A DNA stretch of 64,000 nt from Sphingopyxis chilensis (GTDB taxonomy: Bacteria; Pseudomonadota; Alphaproteobacteria; Sphingomonadales; Sphingomonadaceae). The stretch covers positions 1,521,501 through 1,585,500 of the forward strand of contig NZ_CP142394.1 of NCBI RefSeq assembly GCF_035930445.1. The letters run 5' to 3'. Position numbers and translations under genes: made by a program. Numbering within the stretch: the first letter of the stretch is position 1; each line of letters opens with the position of its first letter. Below the pieces are notes generated by a model, which saw only the letters and a list, made by a program, of their open reading frames with translations, did no database searches and was not told the origin of the DNA. Positions 55,546-64,000 of this stretch are shown in pieces.

Positions 55546-57570
55546 ATGACCCCCACCAAATTGCTTGTCGGACAGATATTTCTCGTCTTCGCGATCATGA
55601 TCGCGGGGCTATGGGCAGCCACGCAGTGGGCCGCCGCGATGCTCGGCCATCAGCCGCAGCTCGGCGCGGCATGGTTCGAGTTCTTCGGCATGCCCGTCTA
55701 CCGTCCCTGGCAGCTGTTCGCCTGGTGGTATCATTACGAAGCCTATGCGCCCGAGGTCTTCGACAAGGCCGGCGCACTCGCCGCCGCAAGCGGCTTCTTC
55801 GGTTGCGCCGCGGCTATCGGAGGGTCGCTCTGGCGCGCGCGCCAGTCGAGCCAGGTCACCACTTACGGCTCGGCACGCTGGGCGACGGGGAACGAAGTCC
55901 GCCGCGCCGGACTGCACGGCGAGGCCGGCGTGTTCCTGGGGCGTCTCGGCTCGCGCTATCTGCGTCACGACGGTCCCGAACATGTCATGGCGTTCGCGCC
56001 GACGCGCTCGGGGAAGGGCGTCGGGCTGGTTGTCCCGACCTTGCTCAGCTGGACCGGCAGCGCGGTCATCCATGACATCAAGGGCGAGAACTGGAAGCTG
56101 ACCGCCGGCTGGCGCTCGAAATTCTCGCACGCGCTGATGTTCAACCCCACCGTCCTCGCGTCGGCGCGCTATAATCCGCTGCTCGAGGTGCGCCGCGGCG
56201 AGCATGAAGTGCGCGACGTCCAGAATATCGCCGACATTCTCGTCGACCCCGAGGGCGCGCTCGAACGCCGCAATCATTGGGAAAAGACGTCGCACGCGCT
56301 GCTCGTCGGCGCGATCCTCCACATCCTCTACGCCGAGGAGGAAAAGACCCTCGCGCGCGTCGCGACCTTTCTCTCCGATCCGCAGCGACCCTTCGTCGCG
56401 ACGCTGAAGCGGATGATGTCCACCAATCATCTCGGCACCGAGGATGCGCCGCGGGTCCATCCGGTCGTTGCCTCCGCCGCGCGCGAGCTTTTGAACAAGA
56501 GCGAGAATGAACGCTCGGGGGTGCTCTCGACCGCGATGTCGTTTCTCGGCCTCTACCGCGATCCGACCGTGGCCGAGGTGACGTCGCGCAGCGATTTCAG
56601 GATCGCCGATCTCATCGACGGCGAGACGCCGCTGTCGCTCTATCTCGTCGTGCCGCCCTCGGACATCAGTCGCACCAAGCCGCTCGTCCGCCTCATCCTG
56701 AACCAGATCGGCCGCCGTCTGACCGAGAAGCTCGACGATCGCAGCTCGAAGCTGCGCCGTCACCAGTTATTGATGATGCTCGACGAGTTTCCGGCGCTCG
56801 GGCGGCTCGACTTTTTCGAGACGAGCCTCGCTTTCATGGCGGGTTATGGCGTGCGCGCCTTTCTGATCGCCCAGTCGCTGAACCAGATCGAGAAGGCTTA
56901 CGGCGAGCATAATTCGATCCTCGACAACTGCCATGTCCGCGTCGCCTTCGCGACCAACGACGAGCGCACCGCGCGGCGGATATCTGATGCGCTCGGCGTC
57001 GCGACCGAGCAGCGCGCGATGCGCAACTATGCCGGGCACCGGCTCGCACCCTGGCTCGCGCATGTCATGGTCAGCCGACAGGAAACCGCGCGGCCGCTGC
57101 TGACGCAGGGCGAGGTCATGGCGCTGCCGCCCGAAGACGAGCTCGTCCTCGTCTCGGGGATGGCGCCAATCCGCGCGAAGAAGCTGCGCTATTTTGAAGA
57201 TGCGAACTTCGCCGACCGGCGGCTCGACCCGCCGAAATCGGATGGCCTCCGGCTCGACCGGCCCAAACCGCGGCCGAACGACTGGGGGAGCTTCGCGCGT
57301 CGGACCGATATCCGCCTCGTGGCCGCGGCCGAGGGCGAAGAGACGCAGGATGACGGCGGTCTTCAGCAGCAGCGCACGCCCGAGATCGCCGAAGAGGCGC
57401 CGGCCCCCGCCGAGCCGACGAAGCAGCTCGACATGCTCGGCCTCGAGAAGGACGATGACGATGCCGCGGCCGACAAGCGTGCGATCGAGCAGGCGCGTGG
57501 GCCGGAGAGCATGCGGCGCGCGCATGCGATCAACCAGGGTGACGACGACGACACCCTGCCGAGCTTCTGA
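55546..57570 (+). CDS. traG: TraG/VirD4 type IV coupling protein
   Basis: 674 residues. Two N-terminal membrane helices (about 7-27 and 70-95) precede the ATPase domain. Walker A is FAPTRSGKGVGLVVPTLL (about residue 150) and Walker B LLMMLDEFPALGRLDFFE (about 409). It couples the relaxase-DNA complex to the Trb channel using ATP. The charged C-terminal tail is long and probably disordered. It starts the transfer operon, two bases before the RHH gene. Confidence 0.95.
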   Translation: MTPTKLLVGQIFLVFAIMIAGLWAATQWAAAMLGHQPQLGAAWFEFFGMPVYRPWQLFAWWYHYEAYAPEVFDKAGALAAASGFFGCAAAIGGSLWRARQSSQVTTYGSARWATGNEVRRAGLHGEAGVFLGRLGSRYLRHDGPEHVMAFAPTRSGKGVGLVVPTLLSWTGSAVIHDIKGENWKLTAGWRSKFSHALMFNPTVLASARYNPLLEVRRGEHEVRDVQNIADILVDPEGALERRNHWEKTSHALLVGAILHILYAEEEKTLARVATFLSDPQRPFVATLKRMMSTNHLGTEDAPRVHPVVASAARELLNKSENERSGVLSTAMSFLGLYRDPTVAEVTSRSDFRIADLIDGETPLSLYLVVPPSDISRTKPLVRLILNQIGRRLTEKLDDRSSKLRRHQLLMMLDEFPALGRLDFFETSLAFMAGYGVRAFLIAQSLNQIEKAYGEHNSILDNCHVRVAFATNDERTARRISDALGVATEQRAMRNYAGHRLAPWLAHVMVSRQETARPLLTQGEVMALPPEDELVLVSGMAPIRAKKLRYFEDANFADRRLDPPKSDGLRLDRPKPRPNDWGSFARRTDIRLVAAAEGEETQDDGGLQQQRTPEIAEEAPAPAEPTKQLDMLGLEKDDDDAAADKRAIEQARGPESMRRAHAINQGDDDDTLPSF

Positions 57571-57572
57571 CC

Positions 57573-57994
57573 ATGGGCCGCCGCAAGGAAAACAAGGTGC
57601 GCTACCAGCTCTTCCTTCCCGAGGAACTGAGCGCACGCTTCGAGGCGCTCGCCGCGAAGCCCGGCGCGAGCAAATCGGCGATCCTCGTCGACGCGCTTAC
57701 CGCCTGGCTCGGCCGCCAGGCCGTGTCCGAACTCGAGACCCGGTTCAGCGCCCGCCTCGACCGCATGTCGCTGGCGCTCGGGCGGATCGAGCGCGACGGC
57801 CATATCCTCCTCGAAAGCCTCGCGCTGTTCATACGCTACCAGCTGATGATCCAGGCGCCGCTCGCCGACGGTGACGCGGCGGCGCGCGCCGTCGGGCGCG
57901 ACCGCTTCAACACCTTCGTCGAGCGCGTCGCCGAGGCGATGGCGAGCGGCACGCGCACGCTCGGCGCCGCGCCTCAAAACAGGGGCAAGATGTC

Positions 57995-57998
<4 letters not shown>
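57573..57998 (+). CDS. Ribbon-helix-helix (CopG-like) protein of the trb operon
   Basis: 141 residues. The N-terminal KVRYQLFLPEELSARFEALAAKPGASKSAILVDALTAWL matches a ribbon-helix-helix DNA-binding fold, followed by a helical tail. It sits between traG and trbB, overlapping trbB by four bases, as in related alphaproteobacterial trb operons. A role in regulating transfer or in the relaxosome is likely. Confidence 0.88.
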
Positions 57999-58981
<983 letters not shown>

Positions 58982-58997
58982 GAACAGGAGATTTGTC

Positions 58998-59330
58998 ATG
59001 AGGGCCAACTTTCCAACGCATAGTCGCAACACGATCGCGATGGCCGCCATCGCCGCGGGTCTTTTGTTCGCGGCGACCGCCCGGGCCGCGGGTTCGGGCA
59101 TGCCGTGGGAGGAGCCGCTCCAGCAGGTGCTCGAATCGGTGCAGGGGCCGGTCGCCAAGATCATTGCGGTGATCATCATCATCACCACGGGGCTGACGCT
59201 CGCCTTCGGCGAGACGGGCGGCGGCTTTCGCAAGCTGATCCAGATCGTCTTCGGCCTGTCGATCGCCTTCGCGGCCTCGAGCTTCTTCCTGAGCTTCTTC
59301 AGCTTCGGCGGCGGAGCGCTGATCGCATGA
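58998..59330 (+). CDS. trbC: TrbC, conjugative pilin precursor
   Basis: 110 residues. A signal peptide ends near ARA-A (residue 34). Two hydrophobic segments follow (about 52-70 and 78-98), LQQVLESVQGPVAKIIAVIIIITTGLTLAFGE and the C-terminal IVFGLSIAFAASSFFLSFF, the VirB2-like pilin layout. It is the expected substrate of the TraF-type peptidase at 21819. Its TGA overlaps trbD. Confidence 0.93.
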   Translation: MRANFPTHSRNTIAMAAIAAGLLFAATARAAGSGMPWEEPLQQVLESVQGPVAKIIAVIIIITTGLTLAFGETGGGFRKLIQIVFGLSIAFAASSFFLSFFSFGGGALIA

Positions 59331-59596
59331 CCGGTGGCCAGCATATCGACGGGTTCGAGGCGCCGCTGCACCGCGCGCTCGCCGAGCCGATCCTGCTCGC
59401 CGGCGCGCCGCGCGCGATCGCCATCCTCAACGGCACCATCGCAGCGGCGCTCGGACTCGGGCTCCAGCAATGGGTCGCGGGCGTCGCGCTCTGGGCGCTC
59501 GGTCACAGCGCCGCCGTGATCGCGGCGAAGCACGACCCCGATTTCGCGCCGGTGCTCTTGCGGCACCTGCGTCAGAAGGGGCATTTCTCATGCTGA
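59327..59596 (+). CDS. trbD: TrbD, small inner-membrane transfer protein (VirB3-like)
   Basis: 89 residues from the ATG overlapping the trbC stop. EAPLHRALAEPILLAGAPRAIAILNGTIAAALGL matches the VirB3/TrbD start, with hydrophobic segments at about 33-50 and 53-65. It ends QKGHFSC inside the trbE start, an overlap of seven bases. Confidence 0.9.
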   Translation: MTGGQHIDGFEAPLHRALAEPILLAGAPRAIAILNGTIAAALGLGLQQWVAGVALWALGHSAAVIAAKHDPDFAPVLLRHLRQKGHFSC

Positions 59597-62049
59597 ATTT
59601 GCGCGAATACCGCCGGACGACCGATCGGCTCGCCGACCATCTCCCCTGGGCCGCGCTCGTCGCGCCGGGCGTTGTCCTCAACAAGGATGGCAGCTTCAGC
59701 CGGATGCTCGCCTTTCGCGGTCCCGACCTCGAGTCCGCGACCGAGGCCGAGCTCGTTTCGGTCGCCGCCCGGGCCAACAATGTCCTCAAGCGCTTCGGCT
59801 CGGGATGGGCGCTTCATATCGAGGCCGAGCGCCGCGCGGCGCCGGGCTATCCCGCGAGCCGCTTTCCCGACGCTGCCTCCCGGCTCGTCGACGAGGAAAG
59901 GCGCGCGGCGTTCGAAAGCGCCGAGGCGCATCATGAGAGCGACTTCACGCTCACGCTGACCTATCTGCCGCCCGCCGACCGGAACGACCGCGCGGGGCGA
60001 TGGCTTGTCGAGCGCGGCGAGGCGGGCAAGACGCGCGACTGGCGCGAAGCGCTCGCGACGTTCGTCGCCGAGACGAACCGCGTGCTCGACCTCTTCGCCG
60101 GCTTCATGCCCAAGGTGCGCGCCTTGGACGACGGCGAGACGCTGACCTATCTTCATGGCACGATCTCGGAGCGGCGGCATGGCGTCGCGACTCCTTCGAC
60201 GCCAATCTATCTCGACGGGCTGCTTGCCGACACGCCGCTCGTCGGCGGGCTCGAGCCGATGCTCGGTGAGCGGCACTTGCGGACCCTCACCATTCTCGGC
60301 TTTCCCAGCCTTACCCGCCCCGCCATCCTAGATGGGCTCAATCATCAAGGATTTTCATACCGTTGGGTGACGCGCTTCATAGCGCTCGACAAGGTGGAGG
60401 CCACCAAGGCGCTGACACGGCTGCGCCGCCAATGGTTCAACAAGCGCAAGTCGGTCGCGGCGCTGCTTCGCGAGGTTATGTATAACCAGCCGGCGCAGCT
60501 GCTCGACAGCGATGCCGACAACAAGATGGTCGATGCCGACCTCGCGCTCCAGGCGCTCGGCGGCGATCATGTGGCCTTCGGCCACCTCACGACGACGATC
60601 ACCGTCGCCGACGCCGACCGGGCACGCGTCGAGGAAAAGCTGCGCGGCGTGGAGCGGATCGTGAACGGGCTCGGCTTCACTTCGATCCGCGAGGGCGTCA
60701 ATGCGGTCGAAGCCTGGCTCGGCTCGCTCCCGGGCCAGGTCTACGCCAACGTCCGCCAGCCGCTCGTTCACACGCTCAACCTGGCGCATCTGATGCCGCT
60801 GTCGTCGGTGTGGGCGGGACCGGCGCGCAATGCCCATCTCGGCGGACCGCCGCTGCTCCATGCCGAGACCAGCGGTTCGACGCCGTTCCGGCTCTCGACC
60901 CATGTCGGCGACGTCGGCCATATGATGATCGTGGGTCCGACCGGTGCGGGCAAGTCGGTGCTGCTGGCGCTGCTGGCGCTCCAGTTCCGCCGCTATGCCG
61001 GTGCGCAGGTCACTATCTTCGACAAGGGCGCGTCGGCGCGCGCCGCGGTCCTCGCCATGGGCGGCGCGCATCATGCGCTCGGCCTTGGCGGCGAAGGCGA
61101 TGCCGCGGGGGAGGGCGGTATCGCCTTCCAGCCGCTGCGCATGATCGACCATGCCGACGAGCGCGCCTGGGCCGCGACCTGGATCGCGTCGCTGCTCGCC
61201 GGTGAGGCGGTCGCGGTGACCCCCGAGATCAAGGAGGCGCTCTGGTCGGCGCTCACCAGCCTTGCCAGCGCGCCACCCGAGGAGCGTACACTCACCGGCC
61301 TGTCGTTGCTGCTGCAATCGGCGCCGCTGCGCGCGGCCCTCGCACCGTACACGCTCGAAGGGCCGTTCGGGCGGCTGCTCGACGCCGCCGAGGAGGATCT
61401 CGCGCTCGCCGACGTCATATGCTTCGAGACCGAGGCGCTGATGGGGCAGGCGGGCGTCGTCGCGCCGGTGCTGAGCTATTTGTTCCACCGGCTCGAGGAA
61501 CGGTTCAACGGGCGGCCGACGCTCCTGATCCTCGACGAGGCCTGGGTCTTTCTCGACCATCCATTGTTCGCCGCGCGCATCCGCGAATGGCTCAAGGTGC
61601 TGCGCAAGAAGAATGTGTCGGTGATCTTCGCGACGCAGAGTCTTGCCGATATCGCGGACAGCGCGATCGCACCCGCGATTATCGAAAGCTGCCCGCAGCG
61701 CATTTTGCTGCCGAACGATCGCGCGGTCGAGCCGCAGAGCGCAGCGGCCTATGCGCGCTTCGGGCTCAACGCGCGCCAGATCGAGCTGATCGCGCGCGCG
61801 ACCCCCAAGCGGCAATATTATCTGCAGTCGGCGCGGGGGAACCGGCTGTTCGAGCTCGGGCTCGGCCCCGTTGCGCTCGCGCTCTGCGGCGCCTCCGATC
61901 CCGAAGTCCAGAAAATGATCGACCGCATCCTTGCCGAGCATGGGCGCGCGGATTTTGCCGCCCGTTTCCTCGCCGAGCGCGGCCTGCCTTGGGCAGCCGG
62001 GCTGCTCGGCCGCTTCGACGCGCCCCATGACCCCCAGAAGGAGAGTTGA
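59590..62049 (+). CDS. trbE: TrbE, VirB4-type transfer ATPase
   Basis: 819 residues from MLNLREYRRTTDRLADHLPWAAL, which is the usual TrbE start. Walker A is IVGPTGAGKSVLLALLAL (about residue 448), Walker B LLILDEAWVFLDH (about 648), with SVIFATQSLADI after it. It energises substrate transfer and pilus biogenesis together with TrbB and TraG. It overlaps trbD and is followed closely by trbJ. Confidence 0.95.
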   Translation: MLNLREYRRTTDRLADHLPWAALVAPGVVLNKDGSFSRMLAFRGPDLESATEAELVSVAARANNVLKRFGSGWALHIEAERRAAPGYPASRFPDAASRLVDEERRAAFESAEAHHESDFTLTLTYLPPADRNDRAGRWLVERGEAGKTRDWREALATFVAETNRVLDLFAGFMPKVRALDDGETLTYLHGTISERRHGVATPSTPIYLDGLLADTPLVGGLEPMLGERHLRTLTILGFPSLTRPAILDGLNHQGFSYRWVTRFIALDKVEATKALTRLRRQWFNKRKSVAALLREVMYNQPAQLLDSDADNKMVDADLALQALGGDHVAFGHLTTTITVADADRARVEEKLRGVERIVNGLGFTSIREGVNAVEAWLGSLPGQVYANVRQPLVHTLNLAHLMPLSSVWAGPARNAHLGGPPLLHAETSGSTPFRLSTHVGDVGHMMIVGPTGAGKSVLLALLALQFRRYAGAQVTIFDKGASARAAVLAMGGAHHALGLGGEGDAAGEGGIAFQPLRMIDHADERAWAATWIASLLAGEAVAVTPEIKEALWSALTSLASAPPEERTLTGLSLLLQSAPLRAALAPYTLEGPFGRLLDAAEEDLALADVICFETEALMGQAGVVAPVLSYLFHRLEERFNGRPTLLILDEAWVFLDHPLFAARIREWLKVLRKKNVSVIFATQSLADIADSAIAPAIIESCPQRILLPNDRAVEPQSAAAYARFGLNARQIELIARATPKRQYYLQSARGNRLFELGLGPVALALCGASDPEVQKMIDRILAEHGRADFAARFLAERGLPWAAGLLGRFDAPHDPQKES

Positions 62050-62050
62050 G

Positions 62051-62764
62051 ATGAAGAAGTTCGTGATGGCCTTGCTGCTCGGCGCCGCCGCCGCGTCGAT
62101 TCCGGTCGTTCCGGCCCACGCGATTCCGGTGTTCGACAGCGCCAATTATTCGCAGAATCTGCTCACCGCGGCGCGCACGCTCCAGCAGATCAACCAGCAG
62201 ATCCAGTCGCTCCAGAATGAAGCGCAGATGCTGGTTAATCAGCAGAGGAATCTGGCGACGATCGACTTCCCGCAGATGACGGCCTTGCAGCAGCGCCTCT
62301 CCCAGATCGACCGGTTGATGGGGCAGGCGCAGGGGATCGACTTTCGCATCGACACGCTCGACGAGCAGTTCCGCCAGTCCTTCCCGACCAGTTTCGAGCA
62401 TCTGGCGACGCGCGACGCGCGCATCGCTGCCGCCAAGGCGCGGCTCGATGCCGAGATGGCGTCGTTCCGGCAAGCGATGGCGGTGCAGAGCGGCATTGTC
62501 GAGAATGTTCGGGGTGACGCCGAGGCTTTGAAAGCGATCGTCGAGCGGAGCCAGGGCGCCGCGGGCGGCCTCCAGGCCGCGCAGGCGACCAACCAGCTGC
62601 TCGCGCTCGCGGCAAAGCAGCAGTTCCAGATTCAGCAGCTGATGTCGGCGCAGTTCCGCGAGGCGACGCGCGAACGCGCGCGGCGCGCGCAGGTCGAGCG
62701 CGAAGCGCGCGCGTCGACCAAGCGCTTCCTCGGCGACGGCAAGGCGTGGACGCCGCCGCGCTGA
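62051..62764 (+). CDS. trbJ: TrbJ, VirB5-like minor pilin
   Basis: 237 residues. A signal peptide ends at AHA-I (residue 24). The mature part is Gln-rich and helical (RTLQQINQQIQSLQNEAQMLVNQQRNLATIDFP), with coiled coils to about residue 220, as in TrbJ. It lies at the pilus tip or in the periplasm. Start ATG one base after the trbE stop. Confidence 0.93.
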   Translation: MKKFVMALLLGAAAASIPVVPAHAIPVFDSANYSQNLLTAARTLQQINQQIQSLQNEAQMLVNQQRNLATIDFPQMTALQQRLSQIDRLMGQAQGIDFRIDTLDEQFRQSFPTSFEHLATRDARIAAAKARLDAEMASFRQAMAVQSGIVENVRGDAEALKAIVERSQGAAGGLQAAQATNQLLALAAKQQFQIQQLMSAQFREATRERARRAQVEREARASTKRFLGDGKAWTPPR

Positions 62765-62908
62765 GCTAGCTGATCGATCGGGGCAGGACGGACCACGCCA
62801 GATCACCCGCCCGAGAGCTGCCCCGTCGTGGGGGCCGCCGCGACAGCGGTTTTCCTTTAGCCGCTTGCCGCCGGCCCCCGCGACAAAATTCCACAGGATG
62901 CGCAAAAT
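62765..62908. other. trbJ-trbL spacer with hairpin
   Basis: Arms GTCGTGGGGGCC (about 62825) and GGCCCCCGCGAC (about 62873) are complementary with one mismatch. No trbK-like lipoprotein gene, often found here, could be recognised. Confidence 0.5.
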
Positions 62909-64000
62909 ATGGACGATCTCAATATCATCGACCAGTTCATGGCGGCCTTCATCGCCTATATCGACAGCGGCTTCGGGCTGCTCGGCGGCGATGTCGGCTT
63001 CCTCACGAGCATCCTCGTCGGCATCGATATCACGCTCGCCGGTCTCTTCTGGGCGCTCGGCGGTGAGGACGATGTCATCGCGAAATTCCTCAAGAAGATA
63101 CTCTACGTCGGCGTCTTCGCGCTGATCCTGAACAGTTTCCAGACTTTGTCGGAGATCATCTTCCGATCCTTCGCGGGCCTCGGGCTCACCGCCGGTGGCA
63201 GCGCGATCGGACCCGAAGATCTGCTGATGCCGGGGCGGCTCGCGGGCACCGGCTTCGAGGCGGCCTGGCCGCTGCTCGAACAGGCGAAGGAGTTGGTCGG
63301 CCCGATCGCCTTCTTCGACAATTTCGTCGAGATCGCGGTGCTCGTCACCGCCTGGCTGATCGTCATCGCCGCCTTCTTCATTCTCGCGATCCAGCTTTTC
63401 ATCACGATCCTGGAATTCAAGCTCACCAGCCTCGCGGGCTTCGTGCTCGTGCCCTTCGCGCTGTGGAACCGTACTTCGTTCCTCGCCGAGCGCGTGCTCG
63501 GCAATGTCGTGAGTTCGGGCATCAAGGTCATGGTGCTCGCGGTGATCGTCGGCATCGGCTCCAACTTTTTCGCGGACTTCACGAGCGCGCTTACCGGCGA
63601 GGACGTAACGATCGAGCAGGCGGTATCGCTGATGCTCGCAAGCCTTGCGCTGTTCGGCCTCTCGATCTTCGGCCCCGGCATCGCCTCGGGTCTCGTCTCG
63701 GGCGCACCGCAGCTCGGCGCCGGTTCGGCTGTGGCGACCACCGCGCTTGCCGCGGGCGGGCTGGCGATGGGCGGTGCCGGCGCCGTCGCTGCCGCGCGGG
63801 GGCTGGGCGGTGCCGGGCTCGGTGCGATCCGCGCCGGCACCGCAATGGGGAGCGCCGCGTCGACGGCCTACAAACTCGGCCAGGAGACATCGGGCTCGAT
63901 GACCATCGGCGCCGGGCTGGGAGGGATTGCTACGGCCGCCAAGGGCGGCGCCGTGCAGCGCCTGCGTTCGGCGGCTGCCATCGAGGCGGCTGCCGAACGC
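62909..64000 (+). CDS. trbL: TrbL, polytopic membrane protein (cut by right edge)
   Basis: 364 codons visible from MDDLNIIDQFMAAFIAY, open to the end of the window. Several hydrophobic helices are visible, such as GVFALILNSFQTLSEIIF, AVLVTAWLIVIAAFFILAIQ and IKVMVLAVIVGIGSNFF, and a Gly/Ala-rich region begins near residue 260. TrbL is the VirB6-like inner-membrane channel component. Position after trbJ fits the standard order; trbF, trbG and trbI should follow outside. Confidence 0.93.
   Translation, partial: MDDLNIIDQFMAAFIAYIDSGFGLLGGDVGFLTSILVGIDITLAGLFWALGGEDDVIAKFLKKILYVGVFALILNSFQTLSEIIFRSFAGLGLTAGGSAIGPEDLLMPGRLAGTGFEAAWPLLEQAKELVGPIAFFDNFVEIAVLVTAWLIVIAAFFILAIQLFITILEFKLTSLAGFVLVPFALWNRTSFLAERVLGNVVSSGIKVMVLAVIVGIGSNFFADFTSALTGEDVTIEQAVSLMLASLALFGLSIFGPGIASGLVSGAPQLGAGSAVATTALAAGGLAMGGAGAVAAARGLGGAGLGAIRAGTAMGSAASTAYKLGQETSGSMTIGAGLGGIATAAKGGAVQRLRSAAAIEAAAER

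Overview
The window looks like a high-GC alphaproteobacterium of the order Sphingomonadales (Sphingopyxis/Sphingobium-like). The reasons are the imuA-imuB-dnaE2 cassette with the long sphingomonad-type ImuB insert, alphaproteobacterial GAAC-N7-GAAC LexA boxes, and a Trb-type conjugation module with ArdC, DUF2958, DUF736 and a DUF3363 relaxase, a gene set common on sphingomonad conjugative elements. I saw no rRNA, tRNA or CRISPR array.

Region 1 (1 to about 15.0 kb) reads as chromosomal backbone with a DNA-damage theme. An AlkB-like gene runs off the left edge and overlaps an SRAP-like gene. A canonical SRAP gene diverges from that pair around a perfect LexA box. After DUF1810 and retropepsin-like genes come imuA, imuB and dnaE2 behind a near-perfect LexA box. 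Then follow a DUF305 membrane protein, a BCCT transporter, small envelope and stress genes, a copper-binding four-helix protein, and a two-gene unit pairing a possible 2H phosphoesterase with a HAD phosphatase.

Region 2 (about 15.0 to 25.8 kb) is the accessory and processing part of an integrative conjugative element or plasmid: ArdC anti-restriction protein, DUF2958, a large ParB-like protein, DUF736, an MNT-HEPN fusion, a small HTH protein, a TraF-type signal peptidase, a lytic transglycosylase and a DUF3363 relaxase. Long GC-rich leaders full of hairpins and several good intrinsic terminators separate these genes. Repeated octamers lie just upstream of the relaxase and may belong to oriT.

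Region 3 (about 25.8 to 55.2 kb) is cargo, placed between the relaxase and the TraG/Trb operon. It begins with a GST, an AraC-type regulator, a 2236-residue autotransporter, a VOC protein and a lipoprotein resembling an L,D-transpeptidase that lacks its cysteine. A defence-type island follows (36.2 to 51.5 kb): an SF1 helicase divergent from an Mrr-like nuclease; a four-gene operon with overlapping or abutting ends encoding a DEDDh exonuclease, a CHC2/TOPRIM primase-like protein, an Unknown-Group-type reverse transcriptase and a nitrilase; an SF2 helicase-nuclease; and a DUF4062 protein. An intact IS1182-type element with imperfect terminal repeats and a 5-bp target duplication sits at its right end. 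A nuclease-like protein, a PfpI-family protein and an HU protein complete the cargo.

Region 4 (55.5 to 64.0 kb) is the conjugation operon traG-(RHH)-trbB-C-D-E-J-L. It is compact, with many overlapping ends, and trbL is cut by the right edge.

The most likely undescribed system is the exonuclease/primase/reverse transcriptase/nitrilase operon at 41.4 to 47.4 kb.
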